A stretch of 64,000 nt of DNA from Siphonodentalium dalli (taxonomy: Eukaryota > Mollusca > Scaphopoda > Gadilida > Siphonodentaliidae), in assembly GCA_032622095.1 (NCBI GenBank), contig CP136064.1, positions 125,783,605-125,847,604 of the forward strand. Reading direction: 5' to 3'. Position 1 is the first letter of the stretch. Each line of letters begins with the position of its first letter. The translations under genes and the position numbers were made by a program. Below, piece by piece: positions 47,045 through 57,984 of this stretch. Under the pieces are notes generated by a model. That model was given only the letters and a program-made list of their open reading frames with translations. It did no database searches and was not told the DNA's origin.

Positions 47045-48605
47045 TAATTTTACACTTCCTACCTCAATTTTACACCTTGTTAGCACAATATGTATTGTAA
47101 CAAGCTAGTTTGAAGATAGTTTTGCACAATAACTCTAGTTTTATAATGTACTTAGTAACAGAAAACCCCACATAAAACGAGCATGTCAGTTGTTTGTTTA
47201 CATTTACTAAAAATGGCTGATCTAAAAGGTGTGACAGGACTTTAGCTCTGGATGCATTATAATGATTGGTGGGACATTATGTCTGTTTAAGAACACTTGA
47301 TACTATTTCATTGTTCTTTTTTGAATATCTTATGGTAATAAACTGACTGGCAGGTTGATTTATGGATAATGATCAAGTGGTTGTTATCACAACATCTTAA
47401 GTTTGTGTCCACGCTCCACAGTGTATAATGCATAAGTAGCCTACACCTATTTCACCTGCCACATGGAATTTAGGGGCATTTCCATATCAGGATACGACTG
47501 AGGTCCTATTCGAATTCTATGAAGCTAGCAATAGACTATAAAGATCATTTGAGGTCTCGACATGCCTTCAACACCCCTCCCTGAGACACAATTTTATGGG
47601 ACCTGGTTAATGGTGGAGGTAATAAGTAAACAGCCAACATGATTTATTTAACAAATAAAATAAAACCAAACATAAAATAGAAAATAAAATTTGAAACATA
47701 ACCTTAAAAATAAACTTAGGAAGGCCTATTTTCTTGGAACCCCAAGACATGTAAATTAAAATATCACAACTTGTGAATATAACACAGACACTCAGGGACT
47801 GAAGGGGGATGTGGGCTCACATTCTTCGTTTTTCAAGTGTGAAAATTTGAGGGGAGTGATTTCAGTTTTATTTTGATTTTCACCCCTTACTTAGCCTATT
47901 ATAAAATACTAGAAATGCCAAACAAAATTAACTTGGTTACTAACAACTTCTAGAATTTTAATAACTTCACTTAATTGAACTTACCAGTTAATGATTGTGC
48001 TAGTCAGGCGAGTGACTTTTCACTCTCCTTAGGAAAAAATTGCAAGAGTGATGGTGAGTGAGAGTGATGACTCTCATTTCCCTTCAGTCCCTCACTGTCC
48101 CTGGATACTCTAATCCAGATATATCATAAATCAAATCTCACACAATTAAAAACAGTTTAAAAACAATCAAAGAACATAGTTTTCCTACAAAAAGTTGAGA
48201 ACACTTCTATAACAGGCAACAATTTTTATTTGTTGTTTTAAGGATTTATCCTCCTATCCTAAATGTTATTTGTCAAACAAGTAAAATGTCAACTTCAAGG
48301 TGAGTTCTTTTCATTCTGATAGATGTAAGTTGGTAGAATGTGAAAGAATATCTTTCTTACAGTTGGTTACACATTCTACAACTCAGATCTGATTATTACT
48401 TTTGATTTCACATGGGATATATGTATCACTAATAATGTTATGATCTTATTTATTTATTAATTCAATGGATAAATTAAGTTAGGCTAGCGGGAGTGTTCTC
48501 AACTTATTTCACAGTATCCCTGATTAAATATCCTAGAATAAAATGCACTGGTAATTCCATTGAACAGCAGTGAAGAGAATAAATATTTCACCATTTTGTT
48601 CAACG
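47045..48605. other. Non-coding interior of the Tigger element
   Basis: About 1.5 kb lies between the left terminus and the second gene. It is AT-rich with no frame of note. GAGTGACTTTTCACTCTCC and GAGTGATGACTCTC near 48012-48080 are simple inverted motifs. No other element was recognised. Confidence 0.5.
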
Positions 48606-48610
48606 TGAAC

Positions 48611-49123
48611 TCATAAGACCAAGCTCATGCAGTATTTCTCTGCCATGTTGCTTAATGTAAGCTCCAGAATGTCAATAGCAAATCTGTACTGAGCACCAAG
48701 AATGCTTATTTCATAATTGCATGGCATCACTACACCTCCACCTATAGCGTCAGGTGCCGGCCATGGTGGGAAGCTGCTTACTGGTAGCCCTGTGACTTCA
48801 CTTATGGTATCACCTCCAATATCCCAAATTTGTCTGAACCCCCCTGCTAGACCCCTCGGGACATGTCCAATTGGCAACCCTGCGATATCTTTAATGAACA
48901 GTTGTCTTGATTAATCCGAAACGACTTCATGAAGATCAGAATCAATTTCCAGCAGATCTGGGACCCACACCAAGCATGCATTTTTGTCTTTTACATTTGT
49001 ATATTCTCTGTCAACTCTTAGTCTGATAGGTGGACTTAACAGTGGCACTTTTATTTTAAAAGCATGGTATCCTTTTACTACTGAATTTTCCAGTCGAATT
49101 TTCCGGAATGAGCTTTCTGCATT
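48611..49123 (-). pseudogene. HIRAN-like domain gene carried by the Tigger element (broken)
   Basis: On the minus strand, TTTTCTTTCAG ends at 49124 and an open exon starts at 49123. It reads through VVKGYHAFKIKVPLLSPP and LRVDREYTNVKDKNACLVWV to an in-frame TAA at 48911-48913. It then continues in the same frame through LPIGHVPRGLAGGF, GGDTISEVTG and GGGVVMPCNYEISI to a TGA at 48611-48613. The order GYH, L-x-x-x-RE-x-x-N-x-x-D-x-x-A-x-x-V, IGHVPR, GG-x-I, VTG, GG-x-x-x-PC-x-Y fits HIRAN-like proteins that are abundant in mollusc and cnidarian genomes. HIRAN domains in HLTF/Rad5 bind DNA ends, but the role in a transposon is unknown. There is no start codon in this exon, so an upstream exon is missing or unseen. 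The single internal stop lies between the two halves of the domain and is the only break seen. Confidence 0.65.
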
Positions 49124-49129
49124 CTGAAA

Positions 49130-49688
49130 GAAAAGAGTGTCATTAAGAAATATGGCAACTACATGGTTATGCCGACTAATATTTCCAAATGTATTAGGCC
49201 AAATAAAAAAAACCGTCTTTTTTTATTCATTTTTTTCCTAAACACTATTCTGCTGATCAAAAAGTTGAGCCGAGCAAGACAATCTCAGCCAGACAGAATA
49301 ACTGGAAACATATGTAATTTTTGTTTTGGCCTTAGGTGTAGCCTTGTCTAAAAAGTAATGTTTACCCATACCACTGGGGAATTTTGGAGATGTTTTCATG
49401 AATACATTTGAATACAAAGAGTAAGTACTTAGATATAGGTTGATGCATACTCAGTTAAGGACTTGTGTATTTAGTGGGTTGTATTACTGCTCTGAATATA
49501 TTTTGGTAAATGTCACAGCTAAAACTTCATTTTTACTTCTTTGAAAAGGTATGCATGCACAAGTTCAGTAAATAAAGTAATTTAAGATTCTAAAACTTCA
49601 CAATTCTTGCAATATTCCTCCAGTCGTTGGCTCACATACTCCTTGGAAGTTACAAAAAGGAAATGAAAACATATTCCAAAAAGACTAC
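49130..49688. other. Intron or spacer between the two Tigger genes
   Basis: No further exon of the HIRAN-like gene can be placed here with confidence. GTAATGTTTACCCATACCAC near 49350 is the reverse complement of the end of the dispersed repeat at about 59490-59510 (GTATGGGTAAACATT), so a scrap of that family may be present. Confidence 0.4.
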
Positions 49689-49904
49689 TAATGTGATGCC
49701 CGCAATAATTGACCTCTTAACCACAGAATAATTATGGGAATTTTTTTCAGGATTTAATCGGAAATATGGCTTGCTGCCATTCACCGGAAAGCTCATGGCG
49801 AGGTTTCCGATGAATGGCGACAAGCCATATTCCTGACTAAAACCTGAAAATTTTCCCATAATTCCGTTGTGGTTAAGAGGTCAATTACTGCGGGCATCAC
49901 TGTA
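49689..49904. mobile_element. Mariner-like MITE, uninterrupted copy
   Basis: The element spans 49691-49902 (212 bp) with TA on both sides (49689-49690 and 49903-49904). The right end read inward is CAGTGATGCCCGCAGTAATT, and the left end has two changes in its first bases (ATGTGATGCCCGCAATAATT). GACCTCTTAACCACAG and the ATAATTATGGGAA block pair across about 60 bp. It matches the outer MITE at 6116-6725 and shows the empty site of the Harbinger-like insertion. It inserted 5 bp downstream of the transposase stop codon (49910-49912), so it does not break the reading frame. Confidence 0.85.
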
Positions 49905-49909
49905 TACCC

Positions 49910-52166
49910 CTATTGGGTGCCCCTGAAACATTTTGGACAAACAAATGAAACATTGCCACTCTCTACACCATCTCCAACTATTGGTACACCTCCAGATACA
50001 CAGTCCTCATGGACCCACCCATGGCATTTATCGCATTCAATCCATGTGCTGCCTAAGCCAGAGGCTTCATCCTCGGACCATGACATTTCACAGCCCATAC
50101 ATAGTATGGATGTGTCCTTGCCCATAGGAACGGTTTTATCATCCTGAATTTTGTTTTGTTTGGTTGTTTTTCATTTCCGGGGAGGCTCCCGTGTCGGTTT
50201 AGATGCTCTTGATGAAGATGCAATGCTTGGCTTGGATTTTGGCTTGGATTTTGCCATGGCATTTTCATATCTGACCTTGGCTTTTCTCTCCCTCTCTGCG
50301 AATAAACGATTCTTTTTCATTTGATTCAATGCCACTATTCGTATCGATTCCGGTGAGGACAGATTATCCGGAAGATGATCAAGAAACTTCTTTCTTTTGG
50401 CCTTCAATGGTGCTTTTAGCTCTGGTAACTTTAGAGCATCTGACACAACTTTCGACACACACGAAGGAGTGTGACTCACATCCGAAATTAGTGATGGTGA
50501 CGGGGAAGGATCAGAACCAACTGCTGCCTGTGGCACTGGCTCAGTTGTTAAACTGACAAGCGCTGATGGTGGTGGTTCACTCATAACAGCTGTGAATGCT
50601 GGTGTTGTAGTCTGAATAGCCTCATGAAATGGTGATGGCAGGTGAGTGGTTAATGCTACTTCAGCAAGAATCTCCAATGGAGACTTGCCAATAGCAGAAA
50701 TGCTTTCAGAATGTATATTAGGTGACATATCTGTCATCTCAGAAGAAACACAAGGGTAACATGTTATTGTTGCTGAACTGGATGGGAAAGACAGATGCAA
50801 CGGAACTGCATCAACCACAGATGGCTCTGTCTTCCCAGAAGAAACACAAGGTTCACATGGTATTGTTGCTGAGCTGCATGGGAAAGATGGCACGTTTGGT
50901 GTACTGACATTTCCGGCGAACTGAAATGTAAGACTCGGTTTAAGCTGTTCCTCCGAAATTACATCTCTATCCACGGGATTTATTCCACAGGCCTTGAAAC
51001 AGTTTTTGAGGGTTACAGGCCAATAAAACTCATCATAGGCCTCCTTGAGTTTCTCTGCGAAGATCATCTTTCCCATAGGCTGTTCCGGGTGTTCCCTAGT
51101 ATGCCTCCTGACGACATCATACCATCTTGATTTTAGTGGACCCAAGACACCCTTGTCTAGCGGTTGCATTAAATGTGTTGCGTTTGGTACAATCCTATAT
51201 AGTTCAATTCCGTTATCTTTTGCGAACTGGAAAACTGTTAAGTCCACATGACTACTGACACTGTCTAGCGATAGCACTTTGGGTGTCTCGCTGCCAGAAT
51301 ACTTTTTGAAGTGTTCTAGAAAATCCAGAAATGCCACACCATTCATCCATCCTTTCTTGTGTATGTCACTTTTCTATCAGGAATGCCACCAATAAGAGGA
51401 TTATTTCCTTTCGGTGGAGGCTGTAGGTAAACATAGTATGGCGGCAACATAGCTCCTGCGGCACTTCCACAGAACATGACAGTTAACCGTTGTTTACTAT
51501 GGCCACCAGTGAGATGTGGAACATTTGCTTTCTGCACTGAGCGAGATGGCCCTAACACGACCCCAGTGTTACTTGCCATGTTGAAACCGGTTTCGTCACA
51601 ATTCCAAATTCTCTCAGGCTTATCTAGTAGTCCTTTATCACAAAGAAAATCTCTGTAACCTTTATACCATTTATCGAAGCTGCTTGCTTGTACTTTTGCA
51701 CAAGTCTCTAGTAAGCTCTCCTTCCTCTTCCCAACAATATCATTATTTCGCGACACAAAGCCATTTAGCCAATCATAACCTGGCATACCATCCTTGAACG
51801 GAGTGACTCTTTTCTCCTCCTTCACAATTTTTTGAACCATATTTAAAAATTCATATGGCTTTAAACCCATACCCCTAGCAGCCATTTCCGCTAACCATTT
51901 GGCCATAGATTTCTCCTCCTCCAAGTTAAATACAGGTGATGGGCATTTACAAGAATCTACCGACAATGCCCCAGAAAAGAACGTCTCTGCAGAAACCCAT
52001 AAGAAATTCCTTGAGATAATGCAGCCTCCCTTAGTGATACCTTTTCAGTTTCCATGTCGAATAATGCCCTTTTCACTCGCTTGGTCTTCCCTGGTGAATG
52101 GTTATACTTCTGTTGTACTTTCTTTGCAACACTGACTGCTGGGCTGTCATGCTTTTTGGTTTTTCC
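49910..52166 (-). pseudogene. pogo/Tigger transposase with C-terminal PHD finger, inactivated
   Basis: An exon starts at 52166 after TTTATTAACTCAACAG. Segment 1 (to about 51980) has a basic region and a Psq-type helix-turn-helix (EKVSLREAALSQGIS). Segment 2 (about 51975-51346) has the CENP-B-type DNA-binding domain (GMPGYDWLNGFVSRNNDIVG) and the first catalytic Asp in RIWNCDETGF. Segment 3 (51346-50174) has the second Asp in LSLDSVSSH and the third in HLMQPLDKGVLGPLKSRW, then a Ser/Pro-rich tail with two similar CxPCVSS blocks and a basic end. After a TGA at 50171-50173 the same frame continues into a PHD finger (Cys4-His-Cys3: CMGC, ECDKC, VHEDC, FVCPKC) and stops at 49910. There are two frameshifts, near 51975 and near 51350, plus the TGA, so the copy is inactive. 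The start codon is uncertain. A GTAAGT donor at 53226-53221 (minus strand) near the right terminus may end an untranslated first exon. The domain order matches long Tigger-family proteins of marine invertebrates. Confidence 0.88.
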
Positions 52167-52281
52167 CTGTTGAGTTAATAAATTATATTTTAGTGAAGCT
52201 GTCAATTACACCGAACATAGCAATGTAGCCAAATATGTGCATTTAGATGAAGCTCTAGACTATCAAGAAAAAAATAAAAGA

Positions 52282-52385
52282 TGGGCCCACCATAGGGAGC
52301 GCATGTACTATTTGTGCATTACCAGTACATTTATGGTTCCACCACAGGGAGTGCAATCGTGCATGTACTATTTGTGCATTACATT
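52282..52385. repeat. Two-unit tandem repeat (about 60 bp)
   Basis: CACCATAGGGAGCGCATGTA and CACCACAGGGAGTGCA each precede CATGTACTATTTGTGCATTA. This is a short duplication inside the presumed first intron of the transposase gene. Confidence 0.6.
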
Positions 52386-52598
52386 TGCTGGCAATTTACA
52401 AAAATAAAGTGTATACACTGTGTGTGACCCTCCACTAGAATACAGTGTGTACTCAGCTATTATACAGTGTACCTATTCAGTGTTGAGACATAATTATATC
52501 CATGCAGGCCTCTAAACAATGCTGCGTCAAAGCAAAGCATTCCGCCACCCCCTCCCAACAGAACATTTATCTGTCACATAATCTGTGATCATGGCAGT

Positions 52599-52935
52599 GC
52601 GCCCTTTAAAGAGGCTACTGCCCACATGAATAATAAGTATAACGTTCCCATCCGCCACCCCATCCCGCCACCCATAGTATCTTATGCGCCGCAGGCGCCC
52701 TTTGAAGAGGCTACTGCCCACATGAATAATAAGTATAACGTTCCCACCCACCACCCCATCCCGCCACCATAGTATCTTATGCGCCGCAGGCGCCCTTTAA
52801 AGAGGCTACTGCCCACATGAATAATAAGTATAACGTTCCCACCCACCACCCCATCCCGGCACCCATAGTATCTTATGCGCCGCAGGCGCCCTTTAAAGAG
52901 GCTACTGCCCACATGAATAATAAGTATAATATGCA
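52599..52935. repeat. 95-96-bp minisatellite, about 3.5 units
   Basis: GCGCCCTTTAAAGAGGCTAC begins units at 52599, 52695, 52790 and 52886, each continuing TGCCCACATGAATAATAAGT and ending in CTTATGCGCCGCAG. It lies upstream of the transposase coding exon within the Tigger element. GCGCCGCAGGCGCC at the junctions is palindromic. Confidence 0.9.
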
Positions 52936-53464
52936 TTAGCCCAAAATGTAAGCAGGGCAAATCGTTTTGATGTCAACTGTACCGTACACAAAAACTTCCT
53001 TTTGCACCTTTTTGTACCTGTGCATTTTAGAGATTTAATCAAATAAAGTGTTTATGAACGAGAAATTTCGGTATAAATGTGAAGAAAAATAATAGAATTG
53101 AATCCGCTATTAACGACTCATGCAGGCAAAACAAATGGACACTTTCAAGATGAAGGGAAATACCAATCAAAATTAAATTTTTATGGCATGAATTATAATG
53201 ATAGAACAACAAAATAAAATACTTACCACTAGCGCAGCTGATCCACAACTTCATTTAATTTTTTCATAAATAAAATATTCACGACCCGGCTCGCCTAATT
53301 TCGTTTCGGAATTTTTCGGTCGGCTTCGTAAAAATGTAAAAAACAAAATGAAGTTGCCGACGGACAATTCGAATGTATCTTTGTACGGTAAATTTGAATA
53401 AGTATCTTCATAAAACTACCACAAAAGAATGGCCACAACTTTTATTAATAATGAGATTTTATTG

Positions 53465-53519
53465 CGGAAACATCAGCTGATCCGCTATACACGATGATCC
53501 GCTATACCCTGACTGACTG
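53465..53519. repeat. Right terminal and subterminal repeats of the Tigger element
   Basis: The terminal CAGTCAGTCAGGGTATAGCG (read inward from 53519), followed by GATCATC, is preceded by a second GATCCGCTATACACG copy at about 53479-53493, so two binding-site-like repeats lie within 45 bp of the end. Confidence 0.75.
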
Positions 53520-53521
53520 TA

Positions 53522-54394
53522 TACGATTTGGGACAACTTCCAAGTTTTGAACGGAGCGTTCGAATAAACGACCATGTTGACCTACATATAGACCCGGAAT
53601 AGCTGCGCAGTTCAGTTTCCGGACTTGTGAATATCGGTGAGTATTAATTATTGACCCAATTTCCAAAACTTTCATAATCACTCCCTCACTCTCACTCTCA
53701 GCAGACAGCACTCCGAGTCTCCGTGACCGTCAGGGAACTTAATAGTTTGGGAGTCTGGGTCGCTGTCTCTGACCCGTGACCGTGACATTCACATTGCGTC
53801 AACTTGAAGTTGAATTTGACAGCGAACTTTTAGTTTTACAACGACAACACCTATTTGATCAAGTGACCAATTTCGAATGGGGATTTTGATGCAAATCTGC
53901 TGAGCAAATGTTGGAGTTGCAGTAACTTGCACATTCTTCTGATTGCAGTGACTCTGACTCTGAGTGTGATTTGATGTGGCATTGGAAACAACATGTATTT
54001 ATATGGCGGGTCCGCTTGGAACTTGTTCCGTTTTAATGTTGGTGTATTTATTTTTTAATTTTATATTGATTTTTCAAATGTAGTCAAGTGATGTAATTCT
54101 CAAAAATATATTTATTGAACAATTTTATGATTTTAATACCAAGCGGGTTGAACCGCCAGCTAGATAAATAGCTGTTGTTTCAAATGCCACATTAATTCCT
54201 GACACAGTGCTCAGTTGTAAGACTAAGAGAAGTTCCTCAAAGGGAACTCTAAATTTCTTGAAAGTTGAATATTGAAATTGTGTGTGTTTGAATGAAGATT
54301 TGCAGTTTACAAATTTTACAAATTACAATGTATATCTACATGTTTATATAATATTGGCTATTCTCAGTAATTGAGTAAATAATTATTCGGTGTC
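53522..54394. other. Intergenic sequence, no gene seen
   Basis: The sequence is AT-rich with runs of GTGACCGTGAC-like short repeats near 53760-53790. The frame 53502-53711 crosses the transposon end and has no domain. Confidence 0.5.
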
Positions 54395-54565
54395 TCTCAG
54401 GGGGGGGGTAGTAAAAAATTAGCAGGAAGGTATGCTGTTTTTTGCATCTGGCATTTTTGGGTACCCACCACCACCAAAACCTTCCGAAAAAAAGATATTT
54501 TACTCCCAATTCTTTTTTTCGACATCCACCCCCAAAATTTCACTAATTTTGGTCTAAACCACATA
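54395..54565 (+). repeat. Dispersed G-run repeat, copy 3
   Basis: It has a run of 9 G, then GTAGTAAAAAATTAGCAGGA, GCATCTGGCATTTTTGGG and CCCCCAAAATTTCACTAATT, in the same order as 2468-2575, with about 60 bp of extra sequence in the middle. Confidence 0.7.
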
Positions 54566-55888
54566 AAAACCCTTATTATGTCAGCTCTTGCAATTAGCCA
54601 ACCAGCGTCGATATATAGTGACGGTATATGAAACGATATTAGGTCGGTGACCTAATATCAAATCAATATTAGGTGCTTATCCGCCATCTTGTTTTTTCAG
54701 AAACTCAGTCGCCTCGGGAATATTTTTGGTGTATTTTGTCGCCAAGAAAGGGGATATCTATCGGAAATCATTTTCTGTGAATTTAAAGACATAACACCAT
54801 GTACCAAAACATGCATGCAATATATTTGAGGAATTCTAAAGACTCATAAATTAACTATCAAACTCAACAAGTTGTCCTACTTCTGGTAATTTAGCCATTG
54901 ACTCAATGCGTTGACGTTCAACGCCCATGTCGCGTCACTGTGACGTTACATAAGTTAATGGCCATAGAGGACACATTTTTCTCCCACCCCTACACACTTT
55001 AGCACAGGCAGCCAGTGTGAGATAGCTGGGTGAGATTTCCCTGTCTCACATAACACGTGACCATCTATCTCACACCACCCACGTGACTGCTTTTCCTATT
55101 TAATTAAGAGCCGGAACTAATTTAACAATCCGTCATCATGTTTTGTGTGAACTAAAACAGATCAAAACAATGGCAACCAACCAGTTACGCTTCACGTTTC
55201 AAGTAAATAAATACGGACGAATTCGTGGACGCTAATACAAATGGAGATAAGCCTCAACAGTTAATCACGAAAAACCTTCAACATAACCTCACTTGCAGAC
55301 ACAGAGTTGCATATATAACATGAAATATAAACGACTAATTTGCGAACATATTCCATAAAACGGAAGACCCCAAGCGTAACTGGTACCACTGGCACATTTC
55401 GTAACAGGTAAACAATAGCCGCTTCACAAATGACGAACGAAATAATTCCACATTCGAACAGTTGTCATCGTTGCAATAAATCGTCGAACGCGTCTAACTA
55501 ACATTTGTCTGTCATATATTCACATGTTTCCTTTTCTAATGGTATCGATATTGTCATTTCCGATGACAAACACGATTAGTCCAGTTGTATATACTTCATA
55601 TCAATACGCGCGTTTCTCGGAATTTATGCAGGTGCAACAATGTGACGTATCCATGTCGTTTTCACAAGACCGTGTCGATTTCACGCTAACGTATTAACCC
55701 TGCGCACACGGGTAACGCGCTTTGTTTTTACAGTATATACCTTTGGATATATACCGAAATCATCCCAGTTAATCACGAATATCGCATCAGATTTCTCCCC
55801 AGATATACCATTACGAAGCTACTGGAATGTGTCAAAGATTGGTATAAAAAAAAAATCGGAATGAGGCTCTTGCATGGTTGGGAGAAAA
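54566..55888. other. Intergenic sequence with weak exon-like ATG near 55169
   Basis: CAAAACAATGG at about 55163 is a good Kozak context, but the frame runs only 21 codons (a GTAAATAA donor-like site falls after 11), with no partner exon found. GATATTAGGTCGGTGACCTAATATC near 54634 is a near-perfect palindrome. Nothing else was recognised. Confidence 0.45.
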
Positions 55889-56040
55889 ATGATCCACCAT
55901 GACCTGGGGTGTGGGATGGAAAAACCTCACCCTCGGGGCCAGATATTTGGTCCGGACACTCGGCAAGCCTCGTGTCCGGCCCAAATATCTGGCCCCTCGG
56001 GTGAGATTTTTCCATCCCACACCCCAGGTCATGATGGATA
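55889..56040. repeat. Long hairpin, 70-bp arms, almost no loop
   Basis: The left arm (about 55889-55961) with ATGACCTGGGGTGTGGGATG and GGGCCAGATATTTGG is mirrored by the right arm (about 55967-56040) with few mismatches and a loop of about 5 nt (around CAAGC). The opposite-strand frames 55773-56015 and 55832-56116 run across it by chance. Confidence 0.85.
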
Positions 56041-56124
56041 ATATTAATCTTACCAAATTAATTAAATTACAGTGACGATTAATTAAAGGGATATGCTGGA
56101 TTTTGTCCACTGACATAATAAATA

Positions 56125-56275
56125 CGTTACGGGATGCTTAGTTGTCCGATATGGTGCCATATGAAGCTCAACGAGATCAATAATAGGCTCGGCCTACGGC
56201 CTCGCCTGATATTGGTCTCACTTCGCCTCACATGACACCATATCCTACCACTAAGCGTCCCGTAATTTATAATAT
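56125..56275. repeat. Second hairpin, about 150 bp, 85 bp downstream
   Basis: TACGTTACGGGATGCTTAG faces CTAAGCGTCCCGTAATTTAT. Inside, ATATGGTGCCATATG and GAGATCAATAATAGGC pair imperfectly with their counterparts. The centre at about 56198 is a GCTCGGCCTACGGCCTCG stem. Confidence 0.75.
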
Positions 56276-57249
56276 CACTCATATGACTGGGAAATTATCT
56301 CCTTTAAGAGTTTAACCTGTTTCAGAAGCTGTTTTAATTGAAAAAAAGGTCAATACAGGTAAATATGAAGATTTTTTTCAACTATGGCTGATAGGCATTT
56401 GTCCACCACATACATATACATGCAATGGAGCTTCCAGGTCAGTATGTGATGAGAGTATGCTATAAGTCTTCCTGGGTGGTCAAATTCCATACTGCTAAAT
56501 GGAAATTATATTAAATCTTATTGCATTGATATAGTGGACATATACAGTAACCCATCAGAAGCTGATAGGTACACATATAGGGAGCAAATTAACTGATATC
56601 GCATCGCAATTTGATACCCAAATTTGGATAATAGCAATGCAATTTGGTATGAATTTGATATGATTTTAGAACAATGCGATCTAATCATGTCAATGGGAGG
56701 TTATTTTCTAATCAAAATTTCAAAAGTAATTTGCTCCCTGTGCACATAAAACACTATTATAAGGCATATGCATCCAATTTTACAAACAAAAATGATACAT
56801 AACCTGGCATATCCCCTGAATATCCAGTGAGATATCATGATTTCCCTCTGCAAGTTATTGCATGAACTGAACATGTGTTTTGGCTATTTGGCTCTATCAC
56901 ATTTTAATTAAGCTCATAACATCTCAGGACAGTGAACTCAATCTTGACTTTCGAGTCACTATTGACATTATGTAGAGTCAACATATCCATAACATATCAG
57001 TTGTTACTAGTAAGCATCATTTGAACTAGAGTTGACATATTTTGAAAATAGATACATATCTAGAGAGGATATAAATTTGACAGACTGCAATTGGAAATAA
57101 AATTTTATAAATTGCTGTTATTATATTCCCCTTGTTATTTATCGACTTTATACGGTTCCCTCGGTATCAAACCTTCAAAAAGTTCCCAGGTTTTCTACTG
57201 GTGGAATATGATCACTTAGTGACACTACGGGCATTAGACAGAGTAGATA
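56276..57249. other. Intergenic sequence, no gene seen
   Basis: This is AT-rich sequence without an ORF or a recognised repeat. Confidence 0.5.
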
Positions 57250-57665
57250 TTCATGGCATGATCTAGTGCTAGTCTAACTCTAAGTTGTAGAATTTCAATT
57301 TAATTTTGAATTTGCTAATTTTGCACCCCGGCCCTTGGGTTGGAACTTTTCAACTAGCACATCACCTCAAGCTTTCCAAATGAAAATTCCAACCACCTAA
57401 ACTTAAATTTGGAATTTGACCAAAATTATAAAAACAAATTTGAAATTATTCACGGCACTAATAGTCTATTAAATTACTGGTTAGAAAATCAAACAATGTC
57501 AATGAGAACAATTTCAACCTAGTACTATATTACCGTATATATATGTAAACTAATGGATCATATGTACAATTCCAACTAAAATGTTGTGGCAGGCATGAAA
57601 TTTCCAACTTGTGAAAAATTGACCAATAGTGGGGGGTGGGGGGGGGGGGGGGGGGGGTAGGCATA
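57250..57665. repeat. 'TTGGAAATTTC' hAT-like repeat, partial copy
   Basis: GGGTTGGAACTTTTCAACTA, TTCCAACCACC, AAATTTCCAACTTGTGAAAA and a final G-rich run of about 30 bp (57631-57658) follow the family's order. The CTAGTGCTAGTCTAACTC block near 57262 resembles the end-proximal CTAGACTAGCCTCAATC of the 5-kb copy. The termini are not preserved. Confidence 0.5.
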
Positions 57666-57984
57666 ACATTGTTCGTTTCCTGCAACTCGTGTGAAAAAAA
57701 TAGGGAGATATGCAGTCCTCAAAATTCAATGGCCATACATAGAAATGTACATGTAATAGAATTTCAGAAATATATGTGACTACTAGTATTTTATACTATA
57801 GTGAAACATACATAGTACATGTATATGCAGTAAATTAAAAATGAAAGTGTCAATGACAATGTAGCTCAATTTGGAGAGAGGATAATTTCATGTGTTACAG
57901 CAAATGACTATTATGGAGCGATTAGGAATGCTGAAAGTTAAATGTCCAGATGTGAACATGAAGATATATATATATATATAAATT
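57666..57984. other. Spacer, nothing recognised
   Basis: This is AT-rich sequence ending in a (TA)n run near 57965-57980. It has no ORF. Confidence 0.5.

Larger units (their letters stand above)
46807..53521 (-). mobile_element. 6.7-kb pogo/Tigger DNA transposon, TA duplication
   Basis: The element spans 46809-53519 with TA at 46807-46808 and 53520-53521. The terminal inverted repeats are CAGTCAGTCGGGGTATAGCG (left) and CAGTCAGTCAGGGTATAGCG (right, read inward), continuing GATCA, about 25 bp with one mismatch. The CAGT start and TA duplication fit the Tc1/mariner-pogo group. TAGCGGATCA occurs again as subterminal repeats at about 47001 and 47021 on the left and as GATCCGCTA at about 53479 on the right. 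The element contains, on the minus strand, a DDE transposase with a C-terminal PHD finger (52166-49910) and a second gene of the HIRAN-like family (49123-48611). A mariner-like MITE has inserted between them. Both genes carry breaks, so this copy is defective. At 6.7 kb it is much longer than the usual 2-3 kb pogo/Tigger. Confidence 0.85.

Noticed and set aside
53222-53254. MKLWISCASG frame ending in GTAAGT as the coding first exon of the transposase.
   Set aside because: Its phase does not join to the exon at 52166 without a stop. At most it is part of an untranslated first exon.
55165-55235. Short ATG frame (MATNQLRFTFQ) in good Kozak context followed by GTAAAT.
   Set aside because: No partner exon, signal peptide or conservation evidence. 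The donor is weak.
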